Source of the DNA: Sphaerolaimus hirsutus
Lineage: Eukaryota; Nematoda; Chromadorea; Monhysterida; Sphaerolaimidae
Assembly (NCBI GenBank): GCA_964036195.1
Contig: OZ038460.1
Location: forward strand, 2,235,504-2,299,503
Direction: 5' to 3'
Length of the DNA stretch: 64,000 nt
Shown: piece after piece, positions 40,069-51,380 of the stretch
Position numbering within the stretch: position 1 is the stretch's first letter
Layout of the letters: each line of letters opens with the position of its first letter
Program-made: the position numbers and the translations under genes
Notes under the pieces: generated by a model
What the model was told of the DNA's origin: nothing
Database searches by the model: none
The model's input: the letters and a program-made list of their open reading frames with translations, nothing else

Positions 40069-41158
40069 TGTAACATTATCGTAAAATGTAAAAACCTTTA
40101 ATATTTAAGTTGACGTTCTTATGTTTGCTTTTATATTTAATTAATTCAATTTATTAAGATGTCATTTTTATTCACATTCCAATTTTAACATCTTCGCATT
40201 CGTCAATTAATATCTCAAGCGACGTTGTTTACAACGTGCGCTTTACATCGCTCACATATTTAGATCTTAGTCATTGCTCACATTCCGCCACATTTCCTTG
40301 ACAAGCAGCACGCAAATACGCCGTCATGTTTATGTTAAGCGGCGGGCTCGCCCCATGCGGGGGGCCGAGCCCGCGCGCCATTTCAAATGCTGTCTGGCTT
40401 GTCTCACATTTTCACTATCTTGTCAGTTTAGCTCGCTTTTCATCGGAGAAGCGAGCGGGCAAGGATTGAACTTTCACAATTGGAAATGTTGGGTAAAGAT
40501 CGGAGATTAGAGCCGACCGATTGGCGCCAAACCAATCGCCATCGGTCTGGCCCTTAAAAGCCGATTTCACAGTTAAAATCGGCAGTGTTTGCAACCTCGT
40601 CAACTTCACACGAATCTCTTCCTAGGATCTAAATAAGCGCCGTTTGTCACTTTATTAAGTCGCTTATTTTTGGTGCTAAGTTTAACTCTTGGTGCTTTAA
40701 GTCACCTCAGTGCTTTATTCACACTTGCGCTGTTTGAGGTGCTTTATTCACAACCGCGCCACTTAATTGTCGCCTTTTGTCGTAATTAAGTGCCTTCTTT
40801 AAATTGCCTTATTTTCTACGGTAATTAGAGCTTCTTTTACATTTTATTTAAGTAATTAATTTAGTTGTAAATTAATTCCTTTGTTTACGTATAATTTTAT
40901 ATATATTTATTTACACTTATTTGTATTTGATTGTCTAAATAAAAACGTTTGTCAAACCTTTTGTAATCTAAATTTGCTTCACACTAACTCACATCAAGTC
41001 ACTTCAACTCAACTAATCACATTTTGATAAAATAACGGAACGTCAACTAAGAGACGACGCTTCACGTCAACTTTCATATGTTCACATTTGTCCTCTTCCT
41101 TGGTTAGGAATAGGAGCTAGTTCACAAGTCACTTCAACAAGTTCCGTAATATTTTACA
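40069..41158 (+). repeat. 3' LTR of the BEL/Pao element
   Basis: 1,090 bp, TG...CA ended, followed by the TAGTC duplication. It carries six substitutions and one 4-bp deletion relative to the 5' LTR. AATAAA at 40938-40943. Confidence 0.95.
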
Positions 41159-41475
41159 TAGTCTATAAGTAAATCACAGTGAAAGTAAATACGAAAATTG
41201 TCTTTAGAATATTTATTTTGGTATAGAACATTCAAAATGTCAGGGTTCAAACATTCAAAATGTCAGGTTAGATTACTTTCCCGGATTTATACATATGCTA
41301 AAAAGCTGGAATGTTATGTGGTTAAATGCGATTTTGAAAAACACCCAGAAAATTTACTCATGTGGAGAAGAGAATTCGTGGTGAAGTTTATATATTTACG
41401 TTTTTGTATTTATATATGTCTGCACGCGAATTCGATAATTCACGCGGCGGACGTATTTTTCCGCACATGCCATTG

Positions 41476-42244
41476 ACCCCTTCAAAAATCCAAGATGGCC
41501 AGTTCTCATAACTGGACTCATTCGTTGCAAAAGCATAGACAGGCGCACATATGCGCGCTCCAATCAATCGATAGACCTATGCAGTGTAACAGACGCCTCT
41601 ATTACGCTACTAAATGCGGGTCATTTATCGGCGGAGCTATAATGTCCCACATATATGCATTTTACTAGTGTTTATACCGCGGACATTATACCTTCTTAAG
41701 TCAAAAATGTTGAAGGTATAATGACCGCGAAGGTATGATGTCCGCGCGGACATCATATCTTCCGAAGGTAAGATGTCCATGGAGGGAAGAATACCTGGAA
41801 TCGTCTGCAATGTATACGGTATATTGCTGCCAATTTGCATCGCCGCTACACATATCGTATATCCTCTGATAAGTCCCCGGGGAGTTATTTTTTGTCATAA
41901 TTTTTTGAGTGGGGACTTGTTCGAAGGGGGAGCTATTTTTTGGACAGAATTTAGCATAAGATATACTCGGCAGACACGGTACTCTACAATCAGATAGGAG
42001 TTATGTCTTGGGCTGGCAGACGGCCAGCCGAGAACTTATGGAAGACGTGATGGGGACGAAAGTGATCACGTCATGATGGAGTGTTTCCTCCGGAAAAATG
42101 TATGGCGTAATGTCATCCGAGTATACATGCTCAATTTGCTATGTAAATGGAGTTGAATTAGTCCAACGAATCGTAAGTTGAAATACAAATTCAAGTTAAA
42201 AATATAATTGAATCAATAGTACATAGAGAGCACCAAGTGCAGAT
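41476..42244. other. Intergenic DNA, nothing recognised
   Basis: Contains a palindromic GAAGGTATAATGTCCGCG patch at about 41680-41780 and a one-ended TCCCCGGGGAGTTATTTTT MITE remnant at 41870-41990. No gene. Confidence 0.45.
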
Positions 42245-42926
42245 GAAGGGTGTGCTTCTAAAAGTACCGATCTACAAATTTTTCAAATTTGAGTTAGGAC
42301 CATTTTTGGGGTCCCCATAAAAATGCGCTTCAAAAATATATATAATATGTGGGGGGTGCGAAATTCAATTTTGAGATATGGGGGGTCGAAAAAAGCAAAA
42401 AAATCGCAAAATACATTTTTTGAAATTTTAAAAGTACCGATCTACAAGCTTTTTCAGCTTTTGTGTCTTAAAAAGTACCGATCTAAACACTTTTTTCAAA
42501 ATTGTTCTTTTAAATGTACCGATCTGCACATTTTTTTTGTGCTTCTAAAAGTACCGATGTCAGATCGGTGTCCGGTTGCGCAAAAACTCATTTTGTGGTT
42601 TTTTATTATCAGTAAAAGTACCGATCTACAGCTTTCTGATTTTGTGCTTTAAAAAATACCGATCTACACGCTATTACCAATTTGTTCCTTTAAAATGTAC
42701 TGTACTACAAAAATACAATTCCCTAAATTTTATATAGCTAGTGTTATGTGTATAATCAATGATTATACCCATGCATGTGGATACCCAACAATATGGCCGA
42801 AATACCCATACCCAAAATTCCCATACCCAATACCCATGTATGGGTATTGCATGCTCCAAACTTTCAATCGCGATTATCTCAAAATCGATTTTTTTGTAGA
42901 TCGGTACTTTTAGAAGCACACCCTTC
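42245..42926. mobile_element. TIR element with iterated AAGTACCGATCT
   Basis: The termini GAAGGGTGTGCTTCTAAAAG and CTTTTAGAAGCACACCCTTC are exact inverted copies and continue to about 33 bp through TACCGATCTACAAA. AGAT flanks both sides (42241-42244, 42927-42930). AAGTACCGATCT-like words recur about seven times through the left two thirds, then ATACCCA repeats. Non-coding. Superfamily unassigned. Confidence 0.8.
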
Positions 42927-43146
42927 AGATAGGTAATTTACTTAAATTTCCTACCCCTCACAGTGTGGAGAGTTTTTTCTCACTTGACTAACAGGGGGAC
43001 TTATCGAAGGCATTATTTGACTGTTTTGGTATGTAAAAGCGTATTCTTTACTATTTTGTTCACAAAAATTTCTGGCGAAATAAACCCCCCTCGAATAAGC
43101 CACCCTCTATTGAATTAACTCCCTCATAAATTTCTGGCGGAATAAT

Positions 43147-44078
43147 GGGCCCACACTAGGGTTCAAACGATATATCGTATCGAATATCGGATATCGACCA
43201 TTTTTTCATATCGAATATCGAATATCAATATCGAAAATTTTGAAAAAATTTCGAATATCGAATATCGATATCGAAAATTTTGAAAAAATATCGATATCGA
43301 ATATCGACCATTTTTTCGATATATCGAACCTGTATTGTGTCGCCAAATTTACTTTTCAGATTCATTTTGAGATGTTTATGGTTGATCTGATGTGCTTATA
43401 GTATTGTATTTGATGAGTAAAAGTACAGTATTTATAATGTCATTGTTGTTGGAGTGCTAAATTTGAATCCAGAAAATGCTGATATACTTTTTTTTGCAAC
43501 ATACCCTTAAGCAATTAGGTTATAAGGATGAACTATAATATCTACCCATTGTTATTTGTCTGATACACTTTGATTCATCATGTTTTTCTTCTATTTTCTA
43601 CCAGTGAGTGATGGAAAGCTTGTGAAAAACACTTGTACCATTCACATTTCAGTAAAGAGATGATTAAACATGTGTGCAACCACATGAAAATACAATATGC
43701 CACTTGAAATATGCCTTGCTATACCAAACGCATATCGCAATATCGAATATCGAAAATATCGAAATATCGAATATTGAATATCGACCATTTTTCAATATTG
43801 AATATCGAATATCGATATCGAGTTTCAGAAAAAAATATCGAATATTGAATATCGATATCGAAAATTTTGAAAAAATATCGAATATCGATATCGAAAAGTC
43901 ATATCGTTTGAACCCTAGCCCACACACGCTAGTTGACATCGACACCAAATGTCAACTGGTGCCGATCCAGATTCAGAGCTTGCTGACGAGTGGACGAACG
44001 CCGTGCAAACGCAATCTTTGAATTGGGAACGGGATCAGTTGACATTTGGTGTCGATGTCAACTAGCGTGTGGGAGGCC
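43147..44078. mobile_element. GGGCCCACAC palindromic MITE with nested hAT MITE, TSD AAT
   Basis: AAT at 43144-43146 and 44079-44081. Without the nested element the MITE is about 163 bp and nearly palindromic (GTTGACATCGACACCAAATG against CATTTGGTGTCGATGTCAAC), close to 24494-24656. Confidence 0.85.
43157..43917. mobile_element. hAT-type MITE with ATCGAATATCG arrays, TSD GCCCACAC
   Basis: Exact duplication GCCCACAC at 43149-43156 and 43918-43925. Ends TAGGGTTCAAACGATAT and ATATCGTTTGAACCCTA. Long subterminal arrays of ATCGAATATCGATATCGAA lie on both sides of a roughly 350-bp core. It was inserted into the terminus of the MITE at 43147-44078, so it is younger than that element. Confidence 0.93.
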
Positions 44079-44205
44079 AATAAACCCTCTGGGTATGTTT
44101 CGCGGAAATCCGGTGAGTTACCCGGCCGACTTTTTCTGCCCATGCTGAAGTTGAACCGTAAAATTATAAACTTTACAGGTTGAATAACCGCGTCCGAAAG
44201 TAAAC

Positions 44206-45672
44206 ACCTTCCTGATCAAGTCCGGCCGCCTATTTTTTTTCACTTCGCAGGCCATATCTCCGGTTGCGGGAGGGGTGGAAAACTAAAACTTGGGTGGTAT
44301 ATAGGCGCAACCCCCCACTACCCCGCATGAATAAATGGGGCAGCGGCGACTCACTATAGAGGGGGTCGCCATATATTTGAAAAAAATTTGCAGCGTTTTC
44401 ACTGTCCCGCACAGGTCCGGCCCCCGGTTGATTTCTTACACTGTGGGTCCGTATCTCCAGCTGTGGGAGGGGTATAGATCTAAAATTTTTGGGGATGTGT
44501 CGCCAACACCCCTCCCCTACTATACACTGGCCAGGCGGTTTTTGGCAACTCACCACAGTGTGGGGTGCAAAGTTTAAAATTTATAAAAATGTTACTGTCC
44601 CACACTAGTCCAGCATCCAATTGAATTTCAAAAAATGGACACTTTTGTGTTGTTTTAACACTAATGTGGTTGACAATGTGAAATAAGCATGAAATATCCT
44701 CTAAAAAATATCTTATCCGACCTAAAACTGGCCACCACATGAACCCCTTCCCCCAAGTGGGTGACAAAAAAATCACTTTTTACAACTTTTTTATTAGACA
44801 CTTGAACGGCTGGTTTACAATAATTTATAGGGGAGGGTTAAAGGTCTCAAGTTGTGTAAAAAATCTTACCTCAAAAATGCCTTCATAAGAAAATTTGCTG
44901 GGGGTGAATTTCAAATTGTAAAAATGACATCATTGCAGGAACAAAAATAGGCAAAATTCGCGATTTGAAATTCACCCCCAGCAAATTTTCTTATGAAGGC
45001 ATTTTTGAGGTAAGGTTTTTTTACACAATTTGAAACCTTTAACCCTCCTCTATAAATCATTGTAAACCAGCAGTTTGAGTGTCTGATGAAAAAGTTGTAA
45101 AAAGTGATTTTTTGTCACCCACTTGGGGGGAGGGGTTCATGTGGTGGGCAGTTTTAGGTCGGATAAGATATTTTTCAGAGGATATTTCATGCTTATTTCA
45201 CATAGTCAACCACATTAGTGTTAAAACAACACAAAAGTGTCCATTTTTTGAAATTCAATTGGATGCTGTACTTGTGTGGGACAGTAACATTTACATAAAT
45301 TTTAAACTTTGCACCCCACACTGTGGTGAGTTGCCAAAGACCGCCTGGCCAGTGTATAGTAGGGGAGGGGTGTTGGCGACACATCCCCAAAATTTTAGAT
45401 TTATACCCCTCCCACAGGTGGAGGTACGGCACCCGCAGTGAAAGAAATCAGTGGGGGCCGGACCTGTGTGGGACATTAAAAAAGCTGCAATTTTTTTTTT
45501 GCACTCAGCGACCCACCCTGTAGGGGGTCGTTGCGACCCCTTCAATTCATGCGAAGTAGAGGGGGGTGCGCCAATATCTACCCCAAGTTTCAGCTTCTGG
45601 CGCGTCCTGGAACAGGAGATAGGACGTCAGAAGTAAAATAAAAAATGGGGGGCCGGACTTGATCGGGAAGGT
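44206..45672. repeat. 1.47 kb foldback element with about 700-bp arms
   Basis: The left arm starts ACCTTCCTGATCAAGTCCGG and the right arm ends CCGGACTTGATCGGGAAGGT. Matching points along the arms keep a constant coordinate sum near 89,880, so the palindrome is almost gapless, with a loop of some 40 bases near 44939. Open frames on both strands are mirror copies of each other and are not a gene. No target duplication was settled. Confidence 0.85.
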
Positions 45673-45797
45673 AGTTTAGTTGATGTCGCCGCAATGGTAC
45701 TTTTACTTCTAGAAAAACTCGTGTGAGTTTTAGTATAAAAAGACTGATTATTGGAACTTTGAAGGGTAATTTTTTACTCTTTAAACATTGTCCTGTG

Positions 45798-46897
45798 TAG
45801 TGATGGAAAAAGCGCCAGGACTTTGGCGCAAAGCGCCAAAAGCGCCATGGCGCTTTTCCGAACCCCAGCGCCAAGCGCCAATGGCGCCAGAGCAAAATGG
45901 CGCCAAGCGCCAAAAGCGCCATGGCGCTTTTCTAGACCACGGCGCCAGAGGATATTGGCGCCAAGCGCCAATAGCGCCAGCGCCAAAAATTTTTCGCTTC
46001 TCATATATGCGGCGATGCTGATGCACTGCTATTAATTTGTTTTTGGCGCAAGATACATGTCAACTGCAGTCACTTTTATACTTGTTGTCTTGATATTTTG
46101 CAGCTGGGTGTTTGGGCTAAGTATAGCACACCATCTGTAAAAAGTGCTAAGATTTTTTAGGTGTTTTTAAAAATTACTTTTGGAATTTAGTTGTTTTTTC
46201 CCAAAAAATAATTTTCAAATTTTCAAATGAAGTTTTCAATTTGTTTTGGAATACTTTCTATATTGCTATTAGGATATTGCAGTTTCAAGTTTTGCTAGTC
46301 ACTTTTGAACACAGGATTTTGAGGTTTCAAATTTTGGATTGCCATTGTTGGAATGGCTTCAGAAAGTGATTCCACACCCTGTAAAATCAAGTGTCAAATG
46401 TCAAGAAGTAAATGTGATGTAAAATGTCAATCAAAATAAAATCACATAAATAATATGTTACCAGTCCGATTAATAGTCACATAAAGCCTTACATAATTCG
46501 GATTAAATGGGACAAATGTTGAATACCCATGCAATCACAAGGAAATTGTTTAAAAAGTAATCAAGAATAGGGTATGTTGATCCGGGAATACACTGACAGT
46601 AGCACATATAAATACTTATGTAAATTATACTTAACAGGTCGTTCTGCATAAAATAATGATGAATTTTGAGTACTTCTTGGCGCTTTTTTGGCGCTTTTTA
46701 AAACACTAGCGCCAAGCGCCAATGGCGCCACGGCGTCATAGCGCCAAGCGCCAAAAGCGCCATAGCGCTTTTCCAAACCACAGCGCCAAGCGCCAATAGC
46801 GCCGCAACAAAAAGGCGCCAAGCGCCAAAAGCGCCATGGCGCTTTTTGCTTTGGCGCTAGCGCCAGGCGCCAGCGCCATGGCGCTTTTCCATCACTA
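45798..46897. mobile_element. hAT-type MITE with GGCGCC arrays, TSD GTCCTGTG
   Basis: Exact duplication GTCCTGTG at 45790-45797 and 46898-46905. Ends TAGTGATGGAAAAAGCGCC and GGCGCTTTTCCATCACTA. Each end carries about 200 bp of GCGCCAAGCGCCAAAAGCGCC-like array around a 700-bp AT-rich core. A second member lies at 48838-49540. Confidence 0.93.
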
Positions 46898-46907
46898 GTC
46901 CTGTGAC

Positions 46908-47058
46908 AGCCCGCACCCTGTAAAGTGCTATGTAAAACGTGAAATATCACGCAAAAAAATGTCAATAAAAAGAAAAAAGTCATGATTTCATCACTGAACT
47001 TTTGAAGGCATTTGACAAATTTGCATGGCATCTCACTTTACAAGGTGCGGGACTGCCA
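46908..47058. repeat. GCACCCTGTAAAGTG inverted-repeat element
   Basis: CCCGCACCCTGTAAAGTG at the left and its inverted form CACTTTACAAGGTGCGGG at the right enclose TGTCA-rich sequence. Relatives lie at 15615-15780, 24921-25055 and 46370-46450. No target duplication was confirmed. Confidence 0.6.
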
Positions 47059-47814
47059 AAAGTGAATGTCTGTTTTCCGCATTCGTGATTCAGCACGCCA
47101 AAAAAAACTGTCCGGACGCGGAAAATTTTTCCGTTGTAACTTCCGAATACGTTCCGCCAATACGGCAGATTGCGCTGAGTGTTAATTATAACATTGTGCC
47201 ATTTATTATGATTAATATTGTCTAGTCAGCCTTCAGGTGCCAGTCTCAGACCCTGGAAAATGTCATGTGTCATGCAAAGTGATCTGAAGTCGTGTAAACT
47301 TCCCTGGAAAATGGCAAACGTTCTTGTTCTTTTGTAGTTTACGAATTGTTATTTCACTTTTTGAAAAACACCTAAAAACGTTTTAGAGTTTTTCTCCTCA
47401 GTAATTTTGGCTGAAAATGCACATCGGTAAAATGCATAAATATGGATAATAGAATTCAAACATCAATTTCACATTTAAATCCAAAAATCGCGAAAATGCG
47501 AAAATGTGTCTACGGCAACAGTTTGGAATGCCGCAAAACGTAAAGATGTATTTAAAATCCAGCAGAGAAATTCGGAAATGCGATAATTTAGTGGCAATTT
47601 TTTGAAAATTTCGCAACATTTTGGAAAAAATTCGAAAAGTCATTTTAGAAAAACACACAAAATTTTAACACTTTTTCCAGAAAGGTTTGCCATCGTTTAC
47701 ACACTTCTCACTTTCAGCTGTTTTTTCATCACTTGACATGCTTTGAATTGGCCCCTGCTTTATTTAGAAAGGCAGGCGTGCCCGACACGCCCGGCAAATG
47801 CAAATGAATCCATA
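47059..47814. other. Intergenic DNA, nothing recognised
   Basis: AT-rich, short frames only, with a further GTAAAGTG/CCTGGAAAATG-like remnant at about 47246-47320. Confidence 0.45.
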
Positions 47815-48063
47815 TACCGTATTTACTCGAAATGCCCCCCCCCCTCAAAATGGGCACTACGAATTTGTGGTCCGGGAAATGCATAACAGACGTTCAAAAC
47901 ACTTACTGTGTTACGTTAGAACATCGTCTATACCATCTACATCCTTATATAAGGCTGTAAAAACTTATAAATGGTGGTTATTGTTGCATTTTTCACGTTT
48001 TTCTCTCAAAATTTTCACTCTGAAAAAATAAACCCCCGGGGGGTAATTCGAGGAAATACGGTA
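47815..48063 (-). mobile_element. CCGTATTTACTCGAA-family MITE, full copy
   Basis: Reverse-orientation copy of 13513-13757 with ends TACCGTATTTACTCGAAATG and AATTCGAGGAAATACGGTA. A truncated second copy follows at 48230-48358. Confidence 0.82.
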
Positions 48064-48229
48064 GGTATTATTTTTGCCGCTAGTGATGTAAAGAGCGATA
48101 TAATTTTTTGTGCAACACATCCTATGCACAAAATCTAAAAATTTGGAATTTTATGAACCGAAAATTGAACCGGAGAAAGCAAATTCCGGGGAGCAAATCA
48201 ACGAGATATGGTTCGCAGCAGTTTCGCAC

Positions 48230-48358
48230 CATGTGCATCCTTATATAAGGCTGTAAAAACTTATAAATGGTGGTTATTGTTGCATTTTTCACGTTTTTCT
48301 CTCAAAATTTTCACTCTGAAAAATAAACCCCCATGGGGTAATTCAAGGAAATACGGTA
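48230..48358 (-). mobile_element. Truncated CCGTATT-family MITE
   Basis: Matches the right half of 47815-48063, from CATCCTTATATAAGGCTG to the terminal GGAAATACGGTA. The left half is absent. Confidence 0.75.
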
Positions 48359-48699
48359 ATGATCGATTTGCATACAAATTTGATGACTCGGATCAATAAA
48401 ATCGAGAAAGAGTCATGTAAATGTTTTCCATATAATTCCAACAAAGTTTGTTTTGTAAAAAAAGTGTTGAAGAGCGCATGTCGCAGAATCCTACCATAAT
48501 TTTATGAATAAAAACATGTGATAAATTTCGTAACCAAATATTCCATAGTAAAAACGAAATATTATGATGAAAAACTGTAAAAAATTTGTTCTTTATTCAG
48601 ATGGGTTATGGTAGGTTTCCATACTAAGTGTGATGTCCGCCGAGTATACAAATGTAACGGTACGGGAAACGTTGCGATGAATGGTAATCGATCATAACC

Positions 48700-49567
48700 T
48701 ACCGTATTTTCCCGAAATATCCCCGCCCCTCGAAATACCTTCCTCAAAATGGACACTATGAATTTATAACCGCCCCCTCGAAATATCCCCCATCTCGTTT
48801 AACCCCCCCCCCCCTCCTCAAAATTTCCACTCGAGGTTGGTGATGGAAAAGCGCCAGAAAAAAGGGCGCCAGGCGAATGGCGCCATGGCGCCATTTGAAA
48901 AATAGGGCGCCAGGCGCCAAAGGCGCCAGAATAAATAAGTGCATACAGCACCCTGCGTGTGCTAAAAGCGTTACTACAGCACCCTAGTACATGCATTCAC
49001 TACTTAATTTGCGTTCTCCAGGGTGTAATGAACAAAGACAACACTAGCAACAGAAAAATTCGAGTAAAATTCACATGACAATTCAAACACAATGGATATT
49101 GTCATTTGACAACGATCCATTCACTTCAAATTGACTTTTCCAATCAATGTTTCCTCGAAATGGACAAAAAACGGAATTGCAACGATTTGAATCTGTTGAT
49201 TTATGATTTTGCAAGTTCAACGTTCCATCATTCTCGTCTTCTGATCTGTCAGACACATCTGATGAACCGTTGCACAAAAGATTAATACCCACTCACACCA
49301 CTCCGTCCATTTTTCATGAATGCCTTTATCATATTTTTTCCATTTATACAGCACTCACCTTGAAACCCTGCTGGCGCCTTTTTGGCGCCCTTTAAAAGCA
49401 GGGCGCCAGTCGCCAAGGGCGCCACGGAAAAAGGGCGCCAAGCGCCAAGGGCGCCATGGCGCTTTTCAGAATGTGGGCGCCAGGCGCCAAGGGCGCCATC
49501 GAAAAAGGGCGCCAAGCGCCATGACGCCATTCCATCACTACTCGAGGTAATTCGAAGAAATACGGTA
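48700..49567. mobile_element. CCGTATTTTCCCGAA MITE with nested hAT MITE
   Basis: Ends TACCGTATTTTCCCGAAATA and AATTCGAAGAAATACGGTA. The hAT element at 48838-49540 lies inside, leaving an outer element of about 157 bp. Confidence 0.75.
48838..49540. mobile_element. hAT-type MITE with GGCGCC arrays, TSD CTCGAGGT
   Basis: Exact duplication CTCGAGGT at 48830-48837 and 49541-49548. Ends TGGTGATGGAAAAGCGCC and its near-inverted CCATTCCATCACTA. Same GGGCGCCAAGCGCC subterminal arrays as 45798-46897 but a different core. Confidence 0.9.
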
Positions 49568-49628
49568 TATGGATTCATTTGCATTTGTCGGGCGTGCCGG
49601 TCTCGCCAACCACGTATGTCTTCTCAAT

Positions 49629-49809
49629 TACCGTATTTCTTCTTATAGAAGAGCGCCGTGCGATTTTTTCGCCAACTTTTTTACCTGCCGTTCTATTGGT
49701 GGCTTCCGTTCAATTTTTTTCGTGACTGTAAAAAAGTGTCCAAACCTGCCGTTCTATTGGAGGTGCCCTTCTATTGGAGGTATGCCATTTTATTAGAAGA
49801 AATAGGGTA
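49629..49809. mobile_element. TACCGTATTTCTTCTTATAG MITE
   Basis: Short relative of 11556-11868 with ends TACCGTATTTCTTCTTATAG and TATTAGAAGAAATAGGGTA. The interior repeats TGCCGTTCTATTGG three times. Confidence 0.7.
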
Positions 49810-49865
49810 CTCTGCGAACTGGTCAGAGATCTCCATATTCACGGCTTTGCCTGTTCGTTCACATT

Positions 49866-50037
49866 GCCAACACACACTAGTTTACTAACATGAAATGCTC
49901 GACCATTTTGGTAAACTGTTTTGACAAAACAGTACGAAGCACCGTACAACTCTGTACAGTGTTTCGTACTGTTTCGTCAAAACAGTTTACCAAAATGGTC
50001 GAGCATTTCATGTTGATAAACTAGTGTGTGTGTGCCC
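49866..50037. mobile_element. 172-bp near-perfect hairpin MITE, TSD ATT
   Basis: ATT at 49863-49865 and 50038-50040. The arms, about 75 bp each, read AACATGAAATGCTCGACCAT on the left and the exact complement on the right, and meet around GTACAACTCTGTAC. Confidence 0.88.
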
Positions 50038-50040
50038 ATT

Positions 50041-51380
50041 ATAACCCTTGTCCTCCTAGGCGCCGGGGATTCGTTCGAGAACAAGTGACCCGAGTGTTTT
50101 AATTAACGCTAATTCACTTTTTCATAACATCAGGATAATTAATTTTTCACGTTATTTGCAATAATGATGTTTACTATTTTTAATGCTAAAAATACTGACG
50201 GCGGGCTAGCGCGCTGGATTTTCTCCCCTACCTATTTTGATTGGTTGAATTTTTTATTTTATTTTTTGTTATAATATTTATGTTGCATCTGCCATTTTTC
50301 AGAGAATTTTCCATGACTTTAGACACTTTGCATGACATTTGACATTTTCCAGGGCACTTAACATGACTTTTGACACTTTGAAAGGGCATTTTACATGGTC
50401 TGGGAATTGAAAACGTTTTGCAAAGCATAATTCAGATTACACAATATTTGACATCGGGACAAATCGTCAAGTGAATAAGTGACAGAAAAGTGGTAAGTCT
50501 CCAATGACAAGTACACTTTATTGACGAGATTTTCATTATTGTGAATTGTTACCTGTGAAGTTTACTTGTCATATTTCACATATAAAAACTACCTCCGGAA
50601 ACTTCACGACGCTCCATGAGCATGTTTGAACGTATTGTTAACTACTAATTTCACGAAAATTACTGACGAAATAATAACCCCCCGTTGGAATAATCCCCCC
50701 ACGAATTACCCCCACTCAAAATAGCCACTCTGAAAAAATAAACTCCCTGGGGGTATTTCGAGGAAATACGGTATGTTTTTTCAACAAAAATACTGGAAAA
50801 CACGAATTTTTCGAATTTTTCTGGAAAAAATCTTTTGAACTTACGTTTTCCAAAAATACCAGCATTTTAACAACTCTGCAGTTCATTCAGTTTTCTTAAT
50901 TTTCTCTTTTAACAACACTTATTTATCGTACTTTATTTATATTCAATCGAAAATAAGTCCAAAAAAGCAAAAAACGTAAAAAACTGAAAATTTAGCGTAT
51001 CTATTTCCTATTTAATAATTCAGCGCGCGCACAAACAGCTCGGCTTTTCCACGCGAAAAATAGGGAATATAAAACACTTTTGCTGGTAACGAGTATTTAT
51101 TGCCCCTCCCCCCGAAGCTAATATGTCGCTGTTTCATTAAAAAGTGTCCTTTTGCAAGCCAACTTTAAAGTGTAGGGCGCCACTTTTTCTTGCCCCCCCC
51201 CCACTTCACGTGGCGCCTTAGCTAAGCCGTCTGACCAACGTAAAATGATTCCATTTGCCATTATTTTTCTATCCATGTTGTGCCATTCGACATGCGTTTG
51301 TAAGTGCATTTGCATTTTTGCATTGGTTTTGCATTTGCACGTGCAAAATTGAATTTGCAAGAACGTGTCTGCGCTGTGTA
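50041..51380. other. Intergenic DNA with MITE remnants
   Basis: A TGTCAAATG/TTTACATGG-type remnant lies at 50290-50400 and a one-ended CCGTATT MITE at 50665-50773. 51130-51380 is unique. No gene. Confidence 0.45.

Larger units (their letters stand above)
27229..41158 (+). mobile_element. BEL/Pao LTR retroelement, nearly full length
   Basis: A 13.9 kb element with 5-bp target duplications TAGTC (27224-27228 and 41159-41163), two LTRs starting TGTAACATTATCG and ending TTTTACA, a primer-binding site, gag-pol, integrase and an env-like gene, all on the plus strand. The protein order protease-RT-RNase H-integrase and the protein wording (PHLNPNQM linker, YDGSAGKPSLN and WTDSTVVIGWL) identify BEL/Pao (Belpaoviridae). 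LTR identity implies recent insertion. Damage: a stop before integrase, two D-to-N active-site residues, and a foreign segment in env. Confidence 0.95.
27147..41475. mobile_element. Foldback MITE split by the BEL/Pao insertion
   Basis: 27147-27207 and 41415-41475 are inverted copies about 60 bp long: CAATGGCGTGTACGGAAAAA on the left against the complement of TTTTTCCGCACATGCCATTG on the right. Removing the retroelement and one target duplication leaves a MITE of roughly 390 bp. It is therefore older than the BEL insertion. Confidence 0.75.

Noticed and set aside
44230-45545. Genes encoded in the 44.2-45.5 kb open frames
   Set aside because: The frames are mirror images across a palindrome with no known domain.
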